A stretch of 64,000 nt of DNA from Hansschlegelia beijingensis (GCF_014196425.1 NZ_JACIDR010000002.1:496001-560000), one strand, 5' to 3'; positions 20,466 through 33,498 are shown, counted from the stretch's first letter. A program made the numbers and translations. The notes: generated from the letters alone by a model not told the origin.

Positions 20466-21665
20466 ATGAACATACACGAATATCAGGCAAAAGCGCTGCT
20501 GCGCCGGTTCGGGGCGCCGGTGCCCTCCGGAGCGGCGATCCTGTCCGCGTCGGACGCCGACGCCGCGATCGCGTCCGTGACCGGGCCGGTCTGGGTGGTG
20601 AAGTCGCAGATTCACGCCGGCGGCCGCGGCAAGGGCAAGTTCGTCGAGGCTGAGGCCGGCGAGCTCGGCGGCGTGCGGCTGGCGCGCTCGGCCGAGGAGG
20701 CCAAGAGCTTCGTCCAGCAGATGTTCGGCCGCACGCTGGTGACCAAGCAGACCGGCCCGGCCGGCAAGCAGGTCAACCGCCTCTACGTCGAGGAAGGCTC
20801 GGCGATCGAGAAGGAGTTCTACCTCTCGGCGCTGGTCGACCGCACCACCGGCGGGGTCGCGTTCGTGGCCTCCACCGAAGGCGGCATGGACATCGAGGAG
20901 GTGGCGGCGAGCCACCCGGAGAAGATCCACACCATCGCGATCGACCCGGCGACCGGCGTGATGCCGCATCACGGCCGCACGCTCGCCAAGGCGCTCGGGC
21001 TGACGGGCGACCTCGCCAAGCAGGCCGAGAAGCTTTCCGCGACGCTCTACGAGGCGTTCGTGGCGACCGACATGTCGATGCTCGAGATCAACCCGCTGAT
21101 CGTCACCGAGGACGGCCAGCTGCGCTGCCTCGACGCGAAGGTGTCCTTCGACTCCAACGCGCTCTACCGCCATCCGGAGCTCGCCGAGCTGCGCGACCTG
21201 ACGGAGGAGGACGAGAAGGAGATCGAGGCGTCGAAGTACGACCTCGCCTATATCGCCCTCGACGGCACGATCGGCTGCATGGTGAACGGGGCCGGGCTCG
21301 CGATGGCCACCCTCGACATCATCAAGCTCTACGGCGAAGAGCCGGCGAACTTCCTCGACGTCGGCGGCGGCGCCTCGGAGGAGAAGGTCACGGCGGCGTT
21401 CAAGATCATCACCGCCGACCCGCAGGTGAAGGGCATCCTCGTCAACATCTTCGGCGGGATCATGAAGTGCGACGTGATCGCCAACGGCGTGATCGCGGCC
21501 GTCAAGGCGGTCGGCCTGCAGGTGCCGCTGGTGGTGCGGCTCGAGGGCACGAACGTCGAAGAGGGCAAGCGGATCATCGCCGAGAGCGGCCTTGACGTGC
21601 TGCCGGCCGACGATCTGGACGACGCGGCGCAGAAGATCGTCGCCGCGGTGCGGGGGAGGAACTGA
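20466..21665 (+). CDS. sucC: Succinyl-CoA synthetase (ADP-forming) beta subunit
   Basis: A 399-residue ATP-grasp protein starting [20 protein letters not shown], the typical SucC N-terminus. The nucleotide-binding region includes [18 protein letters not shown]. The C-terminal part contains [21 protein letters not shown] and [14 protein letters not shown], which meet the alpha subunit and CoA. With SucD it converts succinyl-CoA to succinate with formation of ATP or GTP. A strong GGAGGGAGGA precedes the ATG. The next gene starts two bases after its stop. Confidence 0.97.
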   Translation: MNIHEYQAKALLRRFGAPVPSGAAILSASDADAAIASVTGPVWVVKSQIHAGGRGKGKFVEAEAGELGGVRLARSAEEAKSFVQQMFGRTLVTKQTGPAGKQVNRLYVEEGSAIEKEFYLSALVDRTTGGVAFVASTEGGMDIEEVAASHPEKIHTIAIDPATGVMPHHGRTLAKALGLTGDLAKQAEKLSATLYEAFVATDMSMLEINPLIVTEDGQLRCLDAKVSFDSNALYRHPELAELRDLTEEDEKEIEASKYDLAYIALDGTIGCMVNGAGLAMATLDIIKLYGEEPANFLDVGGGASEEKVTAAFKIITADPQVKGILVNIFGGIMKCDVIANGVIAAVKAVGLQVPLVVRLEGTNVEEGKRIIAESGLDVLPADDLDDAAQKIVAAVRGRN

Positions 21666-21667
21666 GC

Positions 21668-22552
21668 ATGTCGATCCTGATCGACGCCAACACCAAGGTC
21701 ATCTGCCAGGGCTTCACCGGCAAGAACGGCACCTTCCACTCCGAGGCGGCGATCGCCTACGGGACCCGCATGGTCGGCGGCGTGGCCCCCGGCAAGGGCG
21801 GCAAGACGCATCTCGGCCTGCCGGTGTTCGACACCGTCAAGGAGGCCCGCGAGGCGACCGGGGCGGACGCCTCGGTGGTCTACGTGCCGCCGGCCGGAGC
21901 CGCCGACGCCATCTGCGAGGCGATCGCGGCCGAGATCCCGCTCGTGGTGTGCATCACCGAGGGCGTGCCGGTGCTCGACATGGTGCGGGTCAAGCGCGCC
22001 CTGGAAGGCTCCAAGACGCGGCTGATCGGCCCGAACTGCCCGGGCGTGGTGACGGCCGGCGAGTGCAAGATCGGCATCATGCCGGGCAACATCTTCTCGC
22101 GCGGCACCGTCGGCGTGGTCTCGCGCTCCGGCACGCTGACCTATGAGGCGGTGTTCCAGACCACCCGCGAGGGCCTCGGCCAGACCACCGCGGTCGGCAT
22201 CGGCGGCGACCCGGTCAAGGGCACCGAGTTCATCGACATGCTGGAGCTGTTCCTCGCCGACGAGCGCACCGAGTCGATCGTGATGATCGGCGAGATCGGC
22301 GGCTCGGCCGAGGAGGACGCGGCGCAGTTCCTTAAGGACGAGGCGAAGCGCGGCCGCAAGAAGCCGACGGTCGGCTTCATCGCCGGCCGCACGGCGCCTC
22401 CCGGCAGGCGCATGGGCCATGCGGGCGCGATCATCTCCGGCGGCAAGGGCGGCGCCGAGGACAAGATCGCCGCGATGGAAGCGGCCGGCGTGCGGGTGTC
22501 GCCCTCGCCGGCGCGACTGGGCAAGACGCTGGTCGAGCTGCTCAAGGGCTAA
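21668..22552 (+). CDS. sucD: Succinyl-CoA synthetase alpha subunit
   Basis: A 294-residue subunit carrying the CoA-binding Rossmann domain ([19 protein letters not shown]) and the phosphorylated histidine in [14 protein letters not shown] near residue 250. [13 protein letters not shown] forms part of the active site shared with SucC. It begins directly after sucC with GGGAGGAACTGAGC as ribosome-binding region, indicating tight co-translation. A strong hairpin follows its stop. Confidence 0.97.
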   Translation: MSILIDANTKVICQGFTGKNGTFHSEAAIAYGTRMVGGVAPGKGGKTHLGLPVFDTVKEAREATGADASVVYVPPAGAADAICEAIAAEIPLVVCITEGVPVLDMVRVKRALEGSKTRLIGPNCPGVVTAGECKIGIMPGNIFSRGTVGVVSRSGTLTYEAVFQTTREGLGQTTAVGIGGDPVKGTEFIDMLELFLADERTESIVMIGEIGGSAEEDAAQFLKDEAKRGRKKPTVGFIAGRTAPPGRRMGHAGAIISGGKGGAEDKIAAMEAAGVRVSPSPARLGKTLVELLKG

Positions 22553-22561
22553 TCGACCGGG

Positions 22562-22592
22562 GCGCTGCGGCCTCCACCTGAGGCCGCAGCGC
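22562..22592 (+). terminator. Strong hairpin between sucD and sucA
   Basis: GCGCTGCGGCCTC and its exact complement GAGGCCGCAGCGC form a 13-bp stem with a five-base loop, starting ten bases after the sucD stop. The tail TTCGCCTTCACG has only a few Ts. The hairpin probably ends or attenuates the mdh-sucCD transcript. An AT-richer stretch (22600-22740) that could hold a sucA promoter lies between it and sucA. Confidence 0.65.
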
Positions 22593-22762
22593 TTCGCCTT
22601 CACGCGTCTTGCACGAAAACTGAAACATGAATTAGGAGAAATTGAACGCGGTTTCCGCTCCGCCACGCGGATATCGCATTTGCGGCGTTCAAATCGGTCG
22701 GCGCCGGACTATATTGCGGTGCGAAAAGCTCTTCGGCTCATTCGAACTCGAGGCTTTCCCGA

Positions 22763-25717
<2,955 letters not shown>

Positions 25718-25839
25718 CGATCGGACTCGGCGATCGGGCGATCGTCATCGCCTATATGATCCGCTAGAGAGGGTCTGCGCGTCAGAATGGTCCCGATCGG
25801 GGGCCGACACGAACCGGGAGGCTCCTTCGGAGCAAGCAT

Positions 25840-27126
25840 ATGAGCACTGAGATCCGCGTCCCGACGCTCGGCGAGTCCGTTACTGAGGCCACCATCGGCC
25901 GGTGGTTCAAGAAGCCCGGCGAGGCGGTTGCGGCGGACGAGCCGGTCGTCGAGCTGGAGACCGACAAGGTCACGCTCGAAGTGCCGGCGCCGGCGGCCGG
26001 CGTCCTCGGCGCGATCGAGGCCAAGGACGGCGAGACGGTCGGCGTCGGCGCGCTGCTCGGCTCGATCGAGGAGGGCGAGGGCGCCGCCCCGGCTGCGCCA
26101 AAACCCGCCAAAGCCGCCGAGCCCGCCAAGGCCAGGGAGGACAAGGCCGCCGCGCCGCTGAAGGACGACGCGAACGAGACCCGGCCGAAGGCGAATGGCG
26201 GCTCCGCGCCCGCGGCCGCCGATCCCGCGCCGTCGGTGCGTCGCCTCGCGGAGGAGACCGGCGTGGACCCTTCGGGCGTCGAGGGCACCGGCAAGGACGG
26301 CCGCGTCACCAAGGGCGACATGCTGGCCGCGGCCGAACGCGGCGGCGGAGAGGCTTCGCCCCCGCGCGAGCAGCCGGCGCCGGCTGCGCCGACGCAGGTG
26401 CGCGCGCCCGCGGCGCCGGACGACGCGGCGCGCGAAGAGCGCGTGAAGATGACCAAGCTGCGCCAGACCATCGCGCGCAGGCTCAAGGACGCCCAGAACG
26501 CCGCCGCCATGCTGACGACCTTCAACGAGGTCGACATGAGCGAGGTCATGGCGCTGCGCTCGAAGTACAAGGACGTGTTCGAGAAGAAGCACGGCGTGAA
26601 GCTCGGCTTCATGGGCTTCTTCGTGAAGGCCGTCATCCAGGCCCTCAAGGACATCCCGTCGGTCAACGCCGAAATCGATGGCGGCGACGTGGTCTACAAG
26701 AACTACTACCACATCGGCATCGCGGTCGGGACCGACAAGGGCCTCGTGGTGCCGGTGGTGCGCGACGCCGACCAGCTTGGCCTCGCGGGCGTCGAGAAGG
26801 CGATCGCCGACCTGGGGCGGCGGGCGCGCGACGGCAAGCTCGGCATCGACGAGATGCAGGGCGGCACCTTCACGATCACCAATGGCGGCATCTACGGGTC
26901 GCTGATGTCGACCCCGATCCTGAACGCGCCGCAGTCGGGCATCCTGGGGATGCACAAGATCCAGGAGCGGCCGGTCGCGATCGGCGGCAAGATCGAGATC
27001 CGCCCGATGATGTATCTGGCGCTGAGCTATGACCACCGCATGGTCGACGGCAAGGAGGCCGTGACCTTCCTGGTCCGGGTCAAGGAAAGCCTGGAGGATC
27101 CGTCGCGGCTCGTCATGGACCTGTGA
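25840..27126 (+). CDS. sucB: Dihydrolipoyllysine succinyltransferase (2-oxoglutarate dehydrogenase E2)
   Basis: A 428-residue E2 with one lipoyl domain (lipoylated lysine in [11 protein letters not shown], residue 43) and an Ala/Pro/Lys-rich linker (about 80-125). A peripheral subunit-binding domain ([30 protein letters not shown]) and an acyltransferase core with the catalytic histidine in [13 protein letters not shown] near the C-terminus follow. It forms the 24-mer core that transfers succinyl groups to CoA. The start has GGAGCAAGC upstream. Confidence 0.97.
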   Translation: MSTEIRVPTLGESVTEATIGRWFKKPGEAVAADEPVVELETDKVTLEVPAPAAGVLGAIEAKDGETVGVGALLGSIEEGEGAAPAAPKPAKAAEPAKAREDKAAAPLKDDANETRPKANGGSAPAAADPAPSVRRLAEETGVDPSGVEGTGKDGRVTKGDMLAAAERGGGEASPPREQPAPAAPTQVRAPAAPDDAAREERVKMTKLRQTIARRLKDAQNAAAMLTTFNEVDMSEVMALRSKYKDVFEKKHGVKLGFMGFFVKAVIQALKDIPSVNAEIDGGDVVYKNYYHIGIAVGTDKGLVVPVVRDADQLGLAGVEKAIADLGRRARDGKLGIDEMQGGTFTITNGGIYGSLMSTPILNAPQSGILGMHKIQERPVAIGGKIEIRPMMYLALSYDHRMVDGKEAVTFLVRVKESLEDPSRLVMDL

Positions 27127-27133
27127 CGAGCCG

Positions 27134-27157
27134 GCGGCGCGCCGCGAGGCGCGCCGC
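27134..27157. terminator. Hairpin between convergent sucB and SWIB gene
   Basis: GCGGCGCGCC, loop GCGA, GGCGCGCCGC gives a perfect 10-bp stem. It starts seven bases after the sucB stop and eleven bases before the end of the convergent SWIB gene. It is suited to act in both directions, although no T-run follows on either strand. Confidence 0.5.
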
Positions 27158-27168
27158 GTCGCCGAAGG

Positions 27169-27453
27169 TCAGCTCACATTGGCGGAGATGATCTTGTTCA
27201 GCTCGAACATCGTGGCCTTCTTCTTGCCGAACAGCTTCTCGAGCGTGGCGTCGGCGAGGATCTCGCGGCCGTCGTCCGGGTTCTGGAGCTTGTGCTTCTT
27301 GATGTAGTCCCACATCTTGCTGACGATTTCGCTGCGCGGCAGCGGGCCTTCGCCGACGATCGCGCCGAGCTCCGACGATGGCTTGACCTTGGCGTGAATG
27401 CCGTCGGTCCGGTTCGACTTCTTCGCATTGTCAGGCTTCTTGGTAGTCGCCAT
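27169..27453 (-). CDS. SWIB/MDM2 domain-containing protein
   Basis: A 94-residue protein with a basic Lys-rich N-terminus (MATTKKPDNAKKSNR). One complete SWIB/MDM2-fold domain follows (about residues 25-94: PSSELGAIVGEGPLPRSEIV, then MWDYIKKHKLQNPDDGREI and LFGKKKATMFELNKII). SWIB domains occur in chromatin-remodelling proteins of eukaryotes and as fusions to topoisomerase in chlamydiae. Free-standing small SWIB proteins are widespread in proteobacteria with unknown roles, perhaps nucleoid- or DNA-associated. It is antiparallel to the suc/lpd genes. The start at 27453 has AAGGAGGGCACCT upstream. Confidence 0.9.
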   Translation of the reverse strand: MATTKKPDNAKKSNRTDGIHAKVKPSSELGAIVGEGPLPRSEIVSKMWDYIKKHKLQNPDDGREILADATLEKLFGKKKATMFELNKIISANVS

Positions 27454-27597
27454 AGGTGCCCTCCTTGTTCCTGCGCATCGAGCACGGTCCCACGGACCGC
27501 ATTCCAGTCCTTCAACCGCGCGGACTTCAAGACGTTCCGAGCGTGGCCGCGCCGCGGCCCTCAGGGCGCGGCGAAGGTCAGTCAGGGGCGTGTTCCG

Positions 27598-28023
27598 ATG
27601 GCTGACCAAGATCGGCATCCGAAGGTAGAGCCGCACCTTTGCGTCGCGGGAGGCGCGGAGGCGCTCAGCTTCTACCGGAAGGCGTTCGGCGCCAAGGTCG
27701 TGATGACCGTGCCGGCGCAGGACGGCGTCCGGCTGCTGCACGCGACGGTCGAGCTGTTCGGCGGGCAGGTGCTGGTGCATGACGAGTTTCCCGAGGCCGC
27801 CGGGCCCGGAGCGGTCCGCGCGCCCACCTCGACCGGGGGCGCGAGCGTCGCCATCAACGTCAACCTCGCGACCGCGGAGGACGTCGACGTCGCGATCGCC
27901 CGCGCGGCCGGCGCCGGCGCGGTTGTCGTCATGCCCCCGGAAAACACCTTCTGGAACGCCCGCTACGGCCGCGTGCAGGACCCGTTTGGCCATGTCTGGG
28001 CCTTCAACGCTCCGCTCGGCTGA
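27598..28023 (+). CDS. VOC family protein (PhnB/glyoxalase-like)
   Basis: A 141-residue single-domain vicinal-oxygen-chelate protein of the PhnB-like type. It shows EPHLCVAGGAEALSFYRKAFGAKVVM at the N-terminus, then LFGGQVLVHDEFPEA and the closing WNARYGRVQDPFGHVWAFN. Members bind a metal and small organic ligands; many have no known activity. It is inserted between the SWIB gene and lpd, ending 30 bases before lpd on the same strand, so the two could be co-transcribed. The start MADQDRHPK has only a weak ribosome-binding sequence (AGGGGCG). Confidence 0.83.
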   Translation: MADQDRHPKVEPHLCVAGGAEALSFYRKAFGAKVVMTVPAQDGVRLLHATVELFGGQVLVHDEFPEAAGPGAVRAPTSTGGASVAINVNLATAEDVDVAIARAAGAGAVVVMPPENTFWNARYGRVQDPFGHVWAFNAPLG

Positions 28024-28053
28024 CCCTCCATAGCTCGAACCCGAAAGAGACCC

Positions 28054-29454
28054 ATGGCTTACGATCTCGTCGTCATCGGCAGCGGTCCCGGCGGCTATGT
28101 GTGCGCGATCCGCGCCGCCCAGCTCGGACTCAAGGTCGCCGTGGTCGAGAAGCGCGCCACCCATGGCGGCACCTGCCTCAATGTCGGCTGCATCCCGTCC
28201 AAGGCGCTGTTGCACGCCTCGGAGCTGTTCGAGGAGGCCGGCCATAAATTCGGGAAGATGGGCATCGGCGTCGGCCAGCCGACTCTCGACCTCGCCCAGA
28301 TGATGGCGTTCAAGGACGAGGGCGTCGCCGGCAACGTCAAGGGCGTAGACTTCCTGTTCAAGAAGAACAAGATCGAGACCTTTCACGGGACTGGCAGGGT
28401 CCTCGGCGCCGGCAAGGTCGAGGTCGCGGCCGATGACGGCGCGACGCAGACGCTCGAGACCAAGGCGATCGTGATCGCCACCGGCTCCGACGTCGCCCGC
28501 CTCAAGGGGCTCGAGATCGACGAGACGACGATCGTCTCCTCGACCGGCGCGCTGTCCCTGCCCGAGGTCCCGAAGAAGCTCGTGGTGGTCGGCGGCGGCG
28601 TGATCGGGCTGGAGCTCGGCTCCGTCTGGCGGCGGCTCGGCTCGGAGGTCGTGGTGGTCGAGTTCCTCGACCGCATCCTGCCCGGGATGGACGTCGACCT
28701 CGGCCGGCAGTTCCAGCGCCTGCTGGAGAAGCAGGGCATGACGTTCCGGCTCGGCTCGAAGGTCACCGGCGCGACCAGGCAGGGCGAACGTCTTTCGGTG
28801 ACGGTCGAGCCCGCCAAGGGCGGCGACGCCGAGACCCTGGAGGCGGACGTCGTTCTGGTGGCGATCGGCCGCGTTCCCTACACGGAAGGCCTCGGCCTCG
28901 ATGAGGCGGGCGTCGAGCTGGACGAGCGCGGGCGGGTGAAGACCGACGGCCGCTTCAGGACCAGCGTCGACGGCGTCTACGCCATAGGAGACGTCATCGC
29001 CGGGCCGATGCTGGCTCACAAGGCGGAGGACGAGGGCGTCGCGGTCGCGGAGATCCTGGCCGGCAAGGCCGGGCACGTGAACTACGGCGTGATCCCGAAC
29101 GTGGTCTACACCTACCCGGAGGTCGCCTCGGTCGGCAAAACCGAGGAGGAGCTGAAGGCGGACGGCGTCGACTACCGCGCCGGCAAGTTCCCGTTCACGG
29201 CCAACGGCCGCGCCAAGGCGAACGGCACGACCGAGGGCTTCGTGAAGATCCTGGCCGACGCCAGGACGGACCGCGTGCTCGGCGTGCACATCATCGGTCC
29301 CGACGCCGGCACGCTGATCGCGGAAGCCGCGCTCGGCATGGAGTTCAGCGCCTCCTCCGAGGACATCGCCCGCACCTGCCACGCGCATCCGACGCTGTCG
29401 GAGGCCGTCAAGGAGGCGGCGCTCGCCGTCGAGGGTCGCGCCATCCACATGTGA
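28054..29454 (+). CDS. lpdA: Dihydrolipoyl dehydrogenase (E3)
   Basis: A 466-residue flavoprotein disulfide reductase. FAD-binding GSGPGGYVCAIRAAQLG is followed by the redox-active pair in GGTCLNVGCIPSK. The NAD-binding GGGVIGLELGSVWRRLG and the C-terminal active-site His-Glu pair in CHAHPTLSEAVKEAA are present. It reoxidises the dihydrolipoyl groups of SucB, producing NADH. Its place after sucAB indicates service to oxoglutarate dehydrogenase. Whether a separate copy serves pyruvate dehydrogenase cannot be seen. It is full length. Confidence 0.97.
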   Translation: MAYDLVVIGSGPGGYVCAIRAAQLGLKVAVVEKRATHGGTCLNVGCIPSKALLHASELFEEAGHKFGKMGIGVGQPTLDLAQMMAFKDEGVAGNVKGVDFLFKKNKIETFHGTGRVLGAGKVEVAADDGATQTLETKAIVIATGSDVARLKGLEIDETTIVSSTGALSLPEVPKKLVVVGGGVIGLELGSVWRRLGSEVVVVEFLDRILPGMDVDLGRQFQRLLEKQGMTFRLGSKVTGATRQGERLSVTVEPAKGGDAETLEADVVLVAIGRVPYTEGLGLDEAGVELDERGRVKTDGRFRTSVDGVYAIGDVIAGPMLAHKAEDEGVAVAEILAGKAGHVNYGVIPNVVYTYPEVASVGKTEEELKADGVDYRAGKFPFTANGRAKANGTTEGFVKILADARTDRVLGVHIIGPDAGTLIAEAALGMEFSASSEDIARTCHAHPTLSEAVKEAALAVEGRAIHM

Positions 29455-29466
29455 GCGGCGCGCGGC

Positions 29467-29982
29467 TCAGATCGGCAGATCGACGCCCCGCGCCTTCAGC
29501 CGCGACCGGAACGCCCGGTCGATCTCGGCGGTCACCGCCGGCATGCGGTCGGCCGAGAGCCGGACGCTGTCGGCGATGACGTTCGGCATGACCCGCAACG
29601 CCTTCTGGCCCGTCGGCGAGCGGTAGAAGGCGAGCATGTCGCGCAGCTCGTCGACGGTGAAGTAGGTGGTGTAGATCGCGGGCGCGGCGGCCAGCAGATC
29701 CTTGGTGTGCTGCACCACGATGGTCTGGAACTCGGCCTTGAGCGAGGCCATCGTGGCCGGCGAGGCGCCGGGCATCGACTCCTGGAGCTGCGGCTCGAAG
29801 GCCGGCCAGGAGCGCGCGACGAACTGCGCCACCATGCCGTCCTTCGAGATCTCGTTGACGAGCTCCACGGCGACGTGGAGCGCCTGGTCACGCGACGGGC
29901 GCTCCTGCGAAACGCTGGGGCCCGCGAGCAGCCCCAGCGCGGCCGCGAGCGTCAGCGCGGCGGCGCGGTTCATCAGCGACAT
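29467..29982 (-). CDS. DUF2059 domain-containing exported protein
   Basis: A 171-residue protein with a signal peptide (MSLMNRAAALTLAAALGLLAG, then SVSQ). A helical DUF2059 domain is recognisable from YTTYFTVDELRDMLAFYRSPTGQKALRVMP near residues 105-135. The function of this family is unknown; members are periplasmic. Two start codons, at 29982 and 29973, lie close together. I took the first because of the GGGGAGACG upstream. It is convergent with lpd (12 bases). Confidence 0.85.
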   Translation of the reverse strand: MSLMNRAAALTLAAALGLLAGPSVSQERPSRDQALHVAVELVNEISKDGMVAQFVARSWPAFEPQLQESMPGASPATMASLKAEFQTIVVQHTKDLLAAAPAIYTTYFTVDELRDMLAFYRSPTGQKALRVMPNVIADSVRLSADRMPAVTAEIDRAFRSRLKARGVDLPI

Positions 29983-30053
29983 GATTCGTCTCCCCGATCG
30001 TGTCGCCTCCAATCAAGCAAGCGCCGCGCCGGCCTGGCCAGTGCGGAAAAACC

Positions 30054-31055
30054 CTAGCGGGTCGCCTTTCGCTGCTCGCTCAGCGTGAACCAGCCGACGC
30101 CGGCCAGCACCAGGGCGGTGCCGATCACGTCCACGGAACTCACCCTTTCGCCCAGGAAAGCGGCGGCGAAGATCAGCGTGGCGACGGGGCTGACCGTGCC
30201 GATCGCGGCGTTGGCCTGCGCCGAGATGCGGTGCAGGGCGGCGCTGAGCAGGAAGCTCGGCAGGATCGTGCCGATCACCGCGATCAGTGCCGCGATCAGC
30301 CAGATCTTGCCCGAGAGAGTCGGGATGACGCCGACGTCCCGCACCAGCGCGAACTGCAGCAGCGCGGCGAGCGCGGCCGCAGTCATCGCGATGCAGGTGA
30401 AGAGTTTCGGGCCGATCCGGCCGATATAGCCCTTCGCCAGCAGCTGGTAGAGCGCGAAGGCGACGGCCGAGGCGAGCACCAGCAGCGAGCCCGTCCGCGC
30501 GGAGGCGAGGCCCGCCACCTGCATGTCCTTGGTGAACACCAGCGCCAGCCCCGCATAGCTCAGCCCGAAGGCCGCAAGCGCCTTCAGGCGGAACGGCTGG
30601 TGGAAGAAGGCCGCGCCGAGCAGAACCGTGAACAGCGGATAGGTGAACAGGATCAACCGTTCGAAGGGGGCCGAGATGTAGGCGAGCCCCAGGAAGTCGA
30701 CATAGGAGGCGAACCAGTAGCCCAGCAGGCCGATCGCGAACGCCGCCGCGAAGGTCTTTCGATCGAGCGCCGCCGGGCGGCCGGTCCTGGCAACTGCGGC
30801 GAGGCCGATCGCGACATAGACCGGGACCGCCAGCCCCATGCGGAGCGCGAGCAGCGTCTCCGGATCAACGCCCTCCGCATAGGCGAACTTGATCAGAATG
30901 CCCTTGCTCGAGAAGAAGATCGCGCCCGCCGCCGCGAGAGCATAGCCGATCCAGGGCGGGCCGGCGCGCTCGGGTCGGGCCTCGACGATGACCTCGGGAT
31001 CGGCGTCGGTGGTGGTGGGCGCGTCGCCGGACCCGGGGCGAGCCGCGTCGCGCAT
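30054..31055 (-). CDS. EamA/DMT family transporter
   Basis: A 333-residue inner-membrane protein with ten predicted hydrophobic helices in two EamA repeats. Examples are WIGYALAAAGAIFFSSKGIL near the N-terminus and FLLSAALHRISAQANAAIGTVSPVATLIFAA in the second repeat. A hydrophilic N-terminal tail of about 33 residues precedes helix 1. Family members export metabolites such as amino acids or nucleosides; the substrate here is unknown. The 179 bases between its start and the xerC stop contain no gene that I can support. Confidence 0.87.
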   Translation of the reverse strand: MRDAARPGSGDAPTTTDADPEVIVEARPERAGPPWIGYALAAAGAIFFSSKGILIKFAYAEGVDPETLLALRMGLAVPVYVAIGLAAVARTGRPAALDRKTFAAAFAIGLLGYWFASYVDFLGLAYISAPFERLILFTYPLFTVLLGAAFFHQPFRLKALAAFGLSYAGLALVFTKDMQVAGLASARTGSLLVLASAVAFALYQLLAKGYIGRIGPKLFTCIAMTAAALAALLQFALVRDVGVIPTLSGKIWLIAALIAVIGTILPSFLLSAALHRISAQANAAIGTVSPVATLIFAAAFLGERVSSVDVIGTALVLAGVGWFTLSEQRKATR

Positions 31056-31234
31056 CTCCGCGCGCCCCGGGGTGCTGGACGCGCTCAGGCGGTCCCCCGT
31101 CCGCGGAAGGCGCGGACAAGGCGGGTCGCCATGAGGGGGAAGGCGCGCGGGCTCGGCATCATCGGCCGCTTATCACGCACGCCGCGCCCGGACCAGACGC
31201 CCGCGCGCAGGCCGGCCGCGCGTCCGCGCGTCGC

Positions 31235-32200
31235 TCAGCCGGCCCGCGCGCGGGGGTGATAGGCGGCGTGAATCGCCATCAGCCGGGCGCCGTCGACCTC
31301 GGTGTAGAGCTGGGTGGTCGAGAGGCTCGCGTGGCCGAGAAGCTCCTGGATGGTTCTGAGGTCGCCGCCGCGCGAGAGCAGGTGCGTCGCGAAGGAGTGG
31401 CGCAGCGCGTGCGGGGTGGCGCTGTCGGGAAGGCCGAGCGCGCCGCGCATGCGGGCGACCGCCGCCTGCACGATGCGCGGGCTCAACGGGCCGCCCTTGG
31501 CGCCCACGAACAGGGGCCCTTCCGGCGGAAGCGGCCAGGGGCAGCGCGCGAGATAGTCCGCGACCGCGGCCTGCACGGCGGCGATCACCGGGAGCTGACG
31601 ACGCTTGCCGCCCTTGCCCAGCACCTCGATGCGGCCGACGCCGGGAACCGGCGCCTCGCCACGGGTCAGCGAAAGCGCCTCCGAGATGCGCAGGCCGCAG
31701 CCATAGAGCAGCGACAGCACCGCGGCGTCGCGCGCCAGCACCCAGTCGTCGCGCTCCTCGCCGGCGCGCGTCTCCACGTCGAGCAGCGCTCTGGCCGCCG
31801 GCGCGGCGATCGGCTTGGGCAGGCTGCGGGGGATCTTGGGGGAGCGAACGGCGGCGAGCGCGGAGATCTGGGCCCGGTCGGTCCGCGTCAGGCGCCGCGC
31901 AAAGGAGCGGGCGGCCGCGAGGCCCCGCATCAGGGACCGGCTGGAGAGCCCTTCGGCCCGCCGCGCCGCCAGGAAGGCGCGGACGTCGCGGGGCGCGAGC
32001 GCCGCCAGATCAGCGAGCGTCGCGGGTCCGCCGAGATGGCCCTGGAGAAACTGAAGGAAGATCCGCACGTCGCGCGCGTAGGCGTCGACCGTGTGGCGCG
32101 ACAGACGGCGCTCGGCCGAAAGGCCCAGCAGCCAGTCGGCGTAAGCCTCCCGCACGTCTTCGGCTGCGGGAAACAGGAGAGGTTCGGGCTGTTCCGGCAT
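31235..32200 (-). CDS. xerC: Tyrosine recombinase XerC
   Basis: A 321-residue site-specific recombinase. The N-terminal SAM-like DNA-binding domain covers about residues 15-110. The catalytic domain holds all expected residues: Arg in [11 protein letters not shown], Lys in [11 protein letters not shown], His-x-x-Arg in [11 protein letters not shown], His in [10 protein letters not shown] and the nucleophile Tyr in LYTEVD. With XerD it resolves chromosome dimers at dif. No dif site was recognised nearby. It is followed by nothing on its strand for 179 bases and is preceded by a terminator that isolates it from the DUF1236-like gene. Confidence 0.9.
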   Translation of the reverse strand: MPEQPEPLLFPAAEDVREAYADWLLGLSAERRLSRHTVDAYARDVRIFLQFLQGHLGGPATLADLAALAPRDVRAFLAARRAEGLSSRSLMRGLAAARSFARRLTRTDRAQISALAAVRSPKIPRSLPKPIAAPAARALLDVETRAGEERDDWVLARDAAVLSLLYGCGLRISEALSLTRGEAPVPGVGRIEVLGKGGKRRQLPVIAAVQAAVADYLARCPWPLPPEGPLFVGAKGGPLSPRIVQAAVARMRGALGLPDSATPHALRHSFATHLLSRGGDLRTIQELLGHASLSTTQLYTEVDGARLMAIHAAYHPRARAG

Positions 32201-32262
32201 ATCCCGAGGCTAGCGCTGCGCCGTTAACCGGAGGTGACGTGGCGCAAGGCCCGGAAAAGCAA

Positions 32263-32287
32263 AGAGCCCCGCCTCAGGCGGGGCTCT
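32263..32287 (-). terminator. Rho-independent terminator of the DUF1236-like gene
   Basis: AGAGCCCCGCC, loop of three bases, GGCGGGGCTCT is a perfect 11-bp stem. On the minus strand it is followed by TTTGCTTTT. It lies 20 bases after the stop of the gene at 32308. This is the clearest intrinsic terminator in the window. Confidence 0.88.
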
Positions 32288-32307
32288 GAATCACGTCGAA
32301 GGACTGA

Positions 32308-32691
32308 TCACTCGACGACTTCGACGACCTTGCGCTTCGAACTGACGATGTAGCGACGGTCATTGACGACCGTGTAGCTGTAGTCGCTGTCCGGCACCTG
32401 GTAGACTTCGACGTCCGCGGGAAGCGTGCTGCCGACCTCGACCTCGCCGCGATAGCGGACGGAGGGACGCGTATCGCGCACGACGTACTCACGAACCTCG
32501 CGCGGGGGAGCGACGGCGGTGCCGATCGCCGCGCCGGCGACGCCGCCGACCACAGCGCCGACGGGCCCGCCGACCACCGCGCCCGTCACTGCGCCGCCCG
32601 CAGCGCCGGATACGGTGCCCTCCTGGGCGACGGCGGCGACCGGGGCCGCGGCCCCGAGGGCGACGGCAAGTGCAATGGCGCTGATGCGCAT
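32308..32691 (-). CDS. DUF1236-like exported glycine-rich protein
   Basis: A 127-residue protein with signal peptide MRISAIALAVALGAAAPVAA. A Gly/Ala/Val-rich stretch (GAAGGAVTGAVVGGPVGAVV, about residues 28-60) resembles glycine-zipper segments that insert in or lie on membranes. The C-terminal domain of the DUF1236 type follows (GSTLPADVEVYQVPDSDYSYTVVNDRRYIV). Such proteins are abundant in Hyphomicrobiales envelopes with unknown function, sometimes stress-linked. It has its own terminator and an AT-richer upstream region (32692-32760), so it is probably monocistronic. Confidence 0.83.
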   Translation of the reverse strand: MRISAIALAVALGAAAPVAAVAQEGTVSGAAGGAVTGAVVGGPVGAVVGGVAGAAIGTAVAPPREVREYVVRDTRPSVRYRGEVEVGSTLPADVEVYQVPDSDYSYTVVNDRRYIVSSKRKVVEVVE

Positions 32692-32841
32692 GGGGTGTTC
32701 TCTCTCGCTATTAAAACTGCGAGAAGAACGCGCGGCCCGCGAACCGGTTCCTTATTAAGTTGCGAAGAGTTGCTTCGCGTCGTCAGCAAACCAGCGCGAG
32801 GGTACTCTAGTATAGCTCCGTCGCCGACGGATGTGCTCCGA

Positions 32842-33498
32842 TCACTCGATGCGCTGACCGGTCTTCGCCCAATCCGCCCGGAACAGGTCCAGGCCCTTGT
32901 CGGTCAGTGGGTGTTTGACCAGCGACTTGAGCGTCGAGGGCGGGATTGTGGCGACGTCGGCGCCCGCCTTGGCGGCGTCCTTCACATGGTTCACCGAACG
33001 GATCGAGGCCGCGAGGATCTCGGTCGAGAAGTCCGGATAGTTGTCGAAGATCGTGCGGATGTCCTGGATCAGCTCCATGCCGTCCACGCCGGCGTCGTCG
33101 AGCCGGCCCACGAAGGGAGACACGAAGGTCGCGCCGGCCTTGGCGGCGAGCAACGCCTGCGGCGCGCTGAAGCACAGCGTCACGTTCACCATCGTGCCTT
33201 CGTCCACGAAGGTGCGGCAGGCCTTCAGCCCATCCAGCGTGAGCGGCACCTTGACCGCGACGTTCTCGGCGATCTTCGCCAGGATGCGGCCCTCGCGCAT
33301 GATCTCGTCGTACTCGGTGGCGCCGACCTCCGCCGAGACCGGGCCGTCGACGATGTCGCAGATCTCGGCGATGACTTCCTTCATCGGCCGGTTGGCCTTC
33401 AGGATCAGCGACGGATTGGTGGTGACGCCGTCGATCAGACCGGCCGCGGCGAGTTCGCGGATTTCGCTGACGTCCGCTGTGTCGACGAAGAATTTCAT
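32842..33498 (-). CDS. tal: Transaldolase, small TalC/Fsa-like type
   Basis: A 218-residue transaldolase of the short class, forming decamers in relatives. It begins [20 protein letters not shown] and contains [12 protein letters not shown]. The Schiff-base lysine lies in [15 protein letters not shown] near residue 84, and [11 protein letters not shown] and [10 protein letters not shown] are conserved. It moves dihydroxyacetone units between sedoheptulose-7-phosphate and glyceraldehyde-3-phosphate; some relatives act as fructose-6-phosphate aldolases. The sequence does not settle which. It is divergent from priA, which is frequent in Hyphomicrobiales. Confidence 0.9.
   Translation of the reverse strand: MKFFVDTADVSEIRELAAAGLIDGVTTNPSLILKANRPMKEVIAEICDIVDGPVSAEVGATEYDEIMREGRILAKIAENVAVKVPLTLDGLKACRTFVDEGTMVNVTLCFSAPQALLAAKAGATFVSPFVGRLDDAGVDGMELIQDIRTIFDNYPDFSTEILAASIRSVNHVKDAAKAGADVATIPPSTLKSLVKHPLTDKGLDLFRADWAKTGQRIE

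Noticed and set aside
31056-31234. Possible small gene between the EamA transporter and xerC
   Set aside because: No frame has a start with ribosome-binding site and plausible composition.
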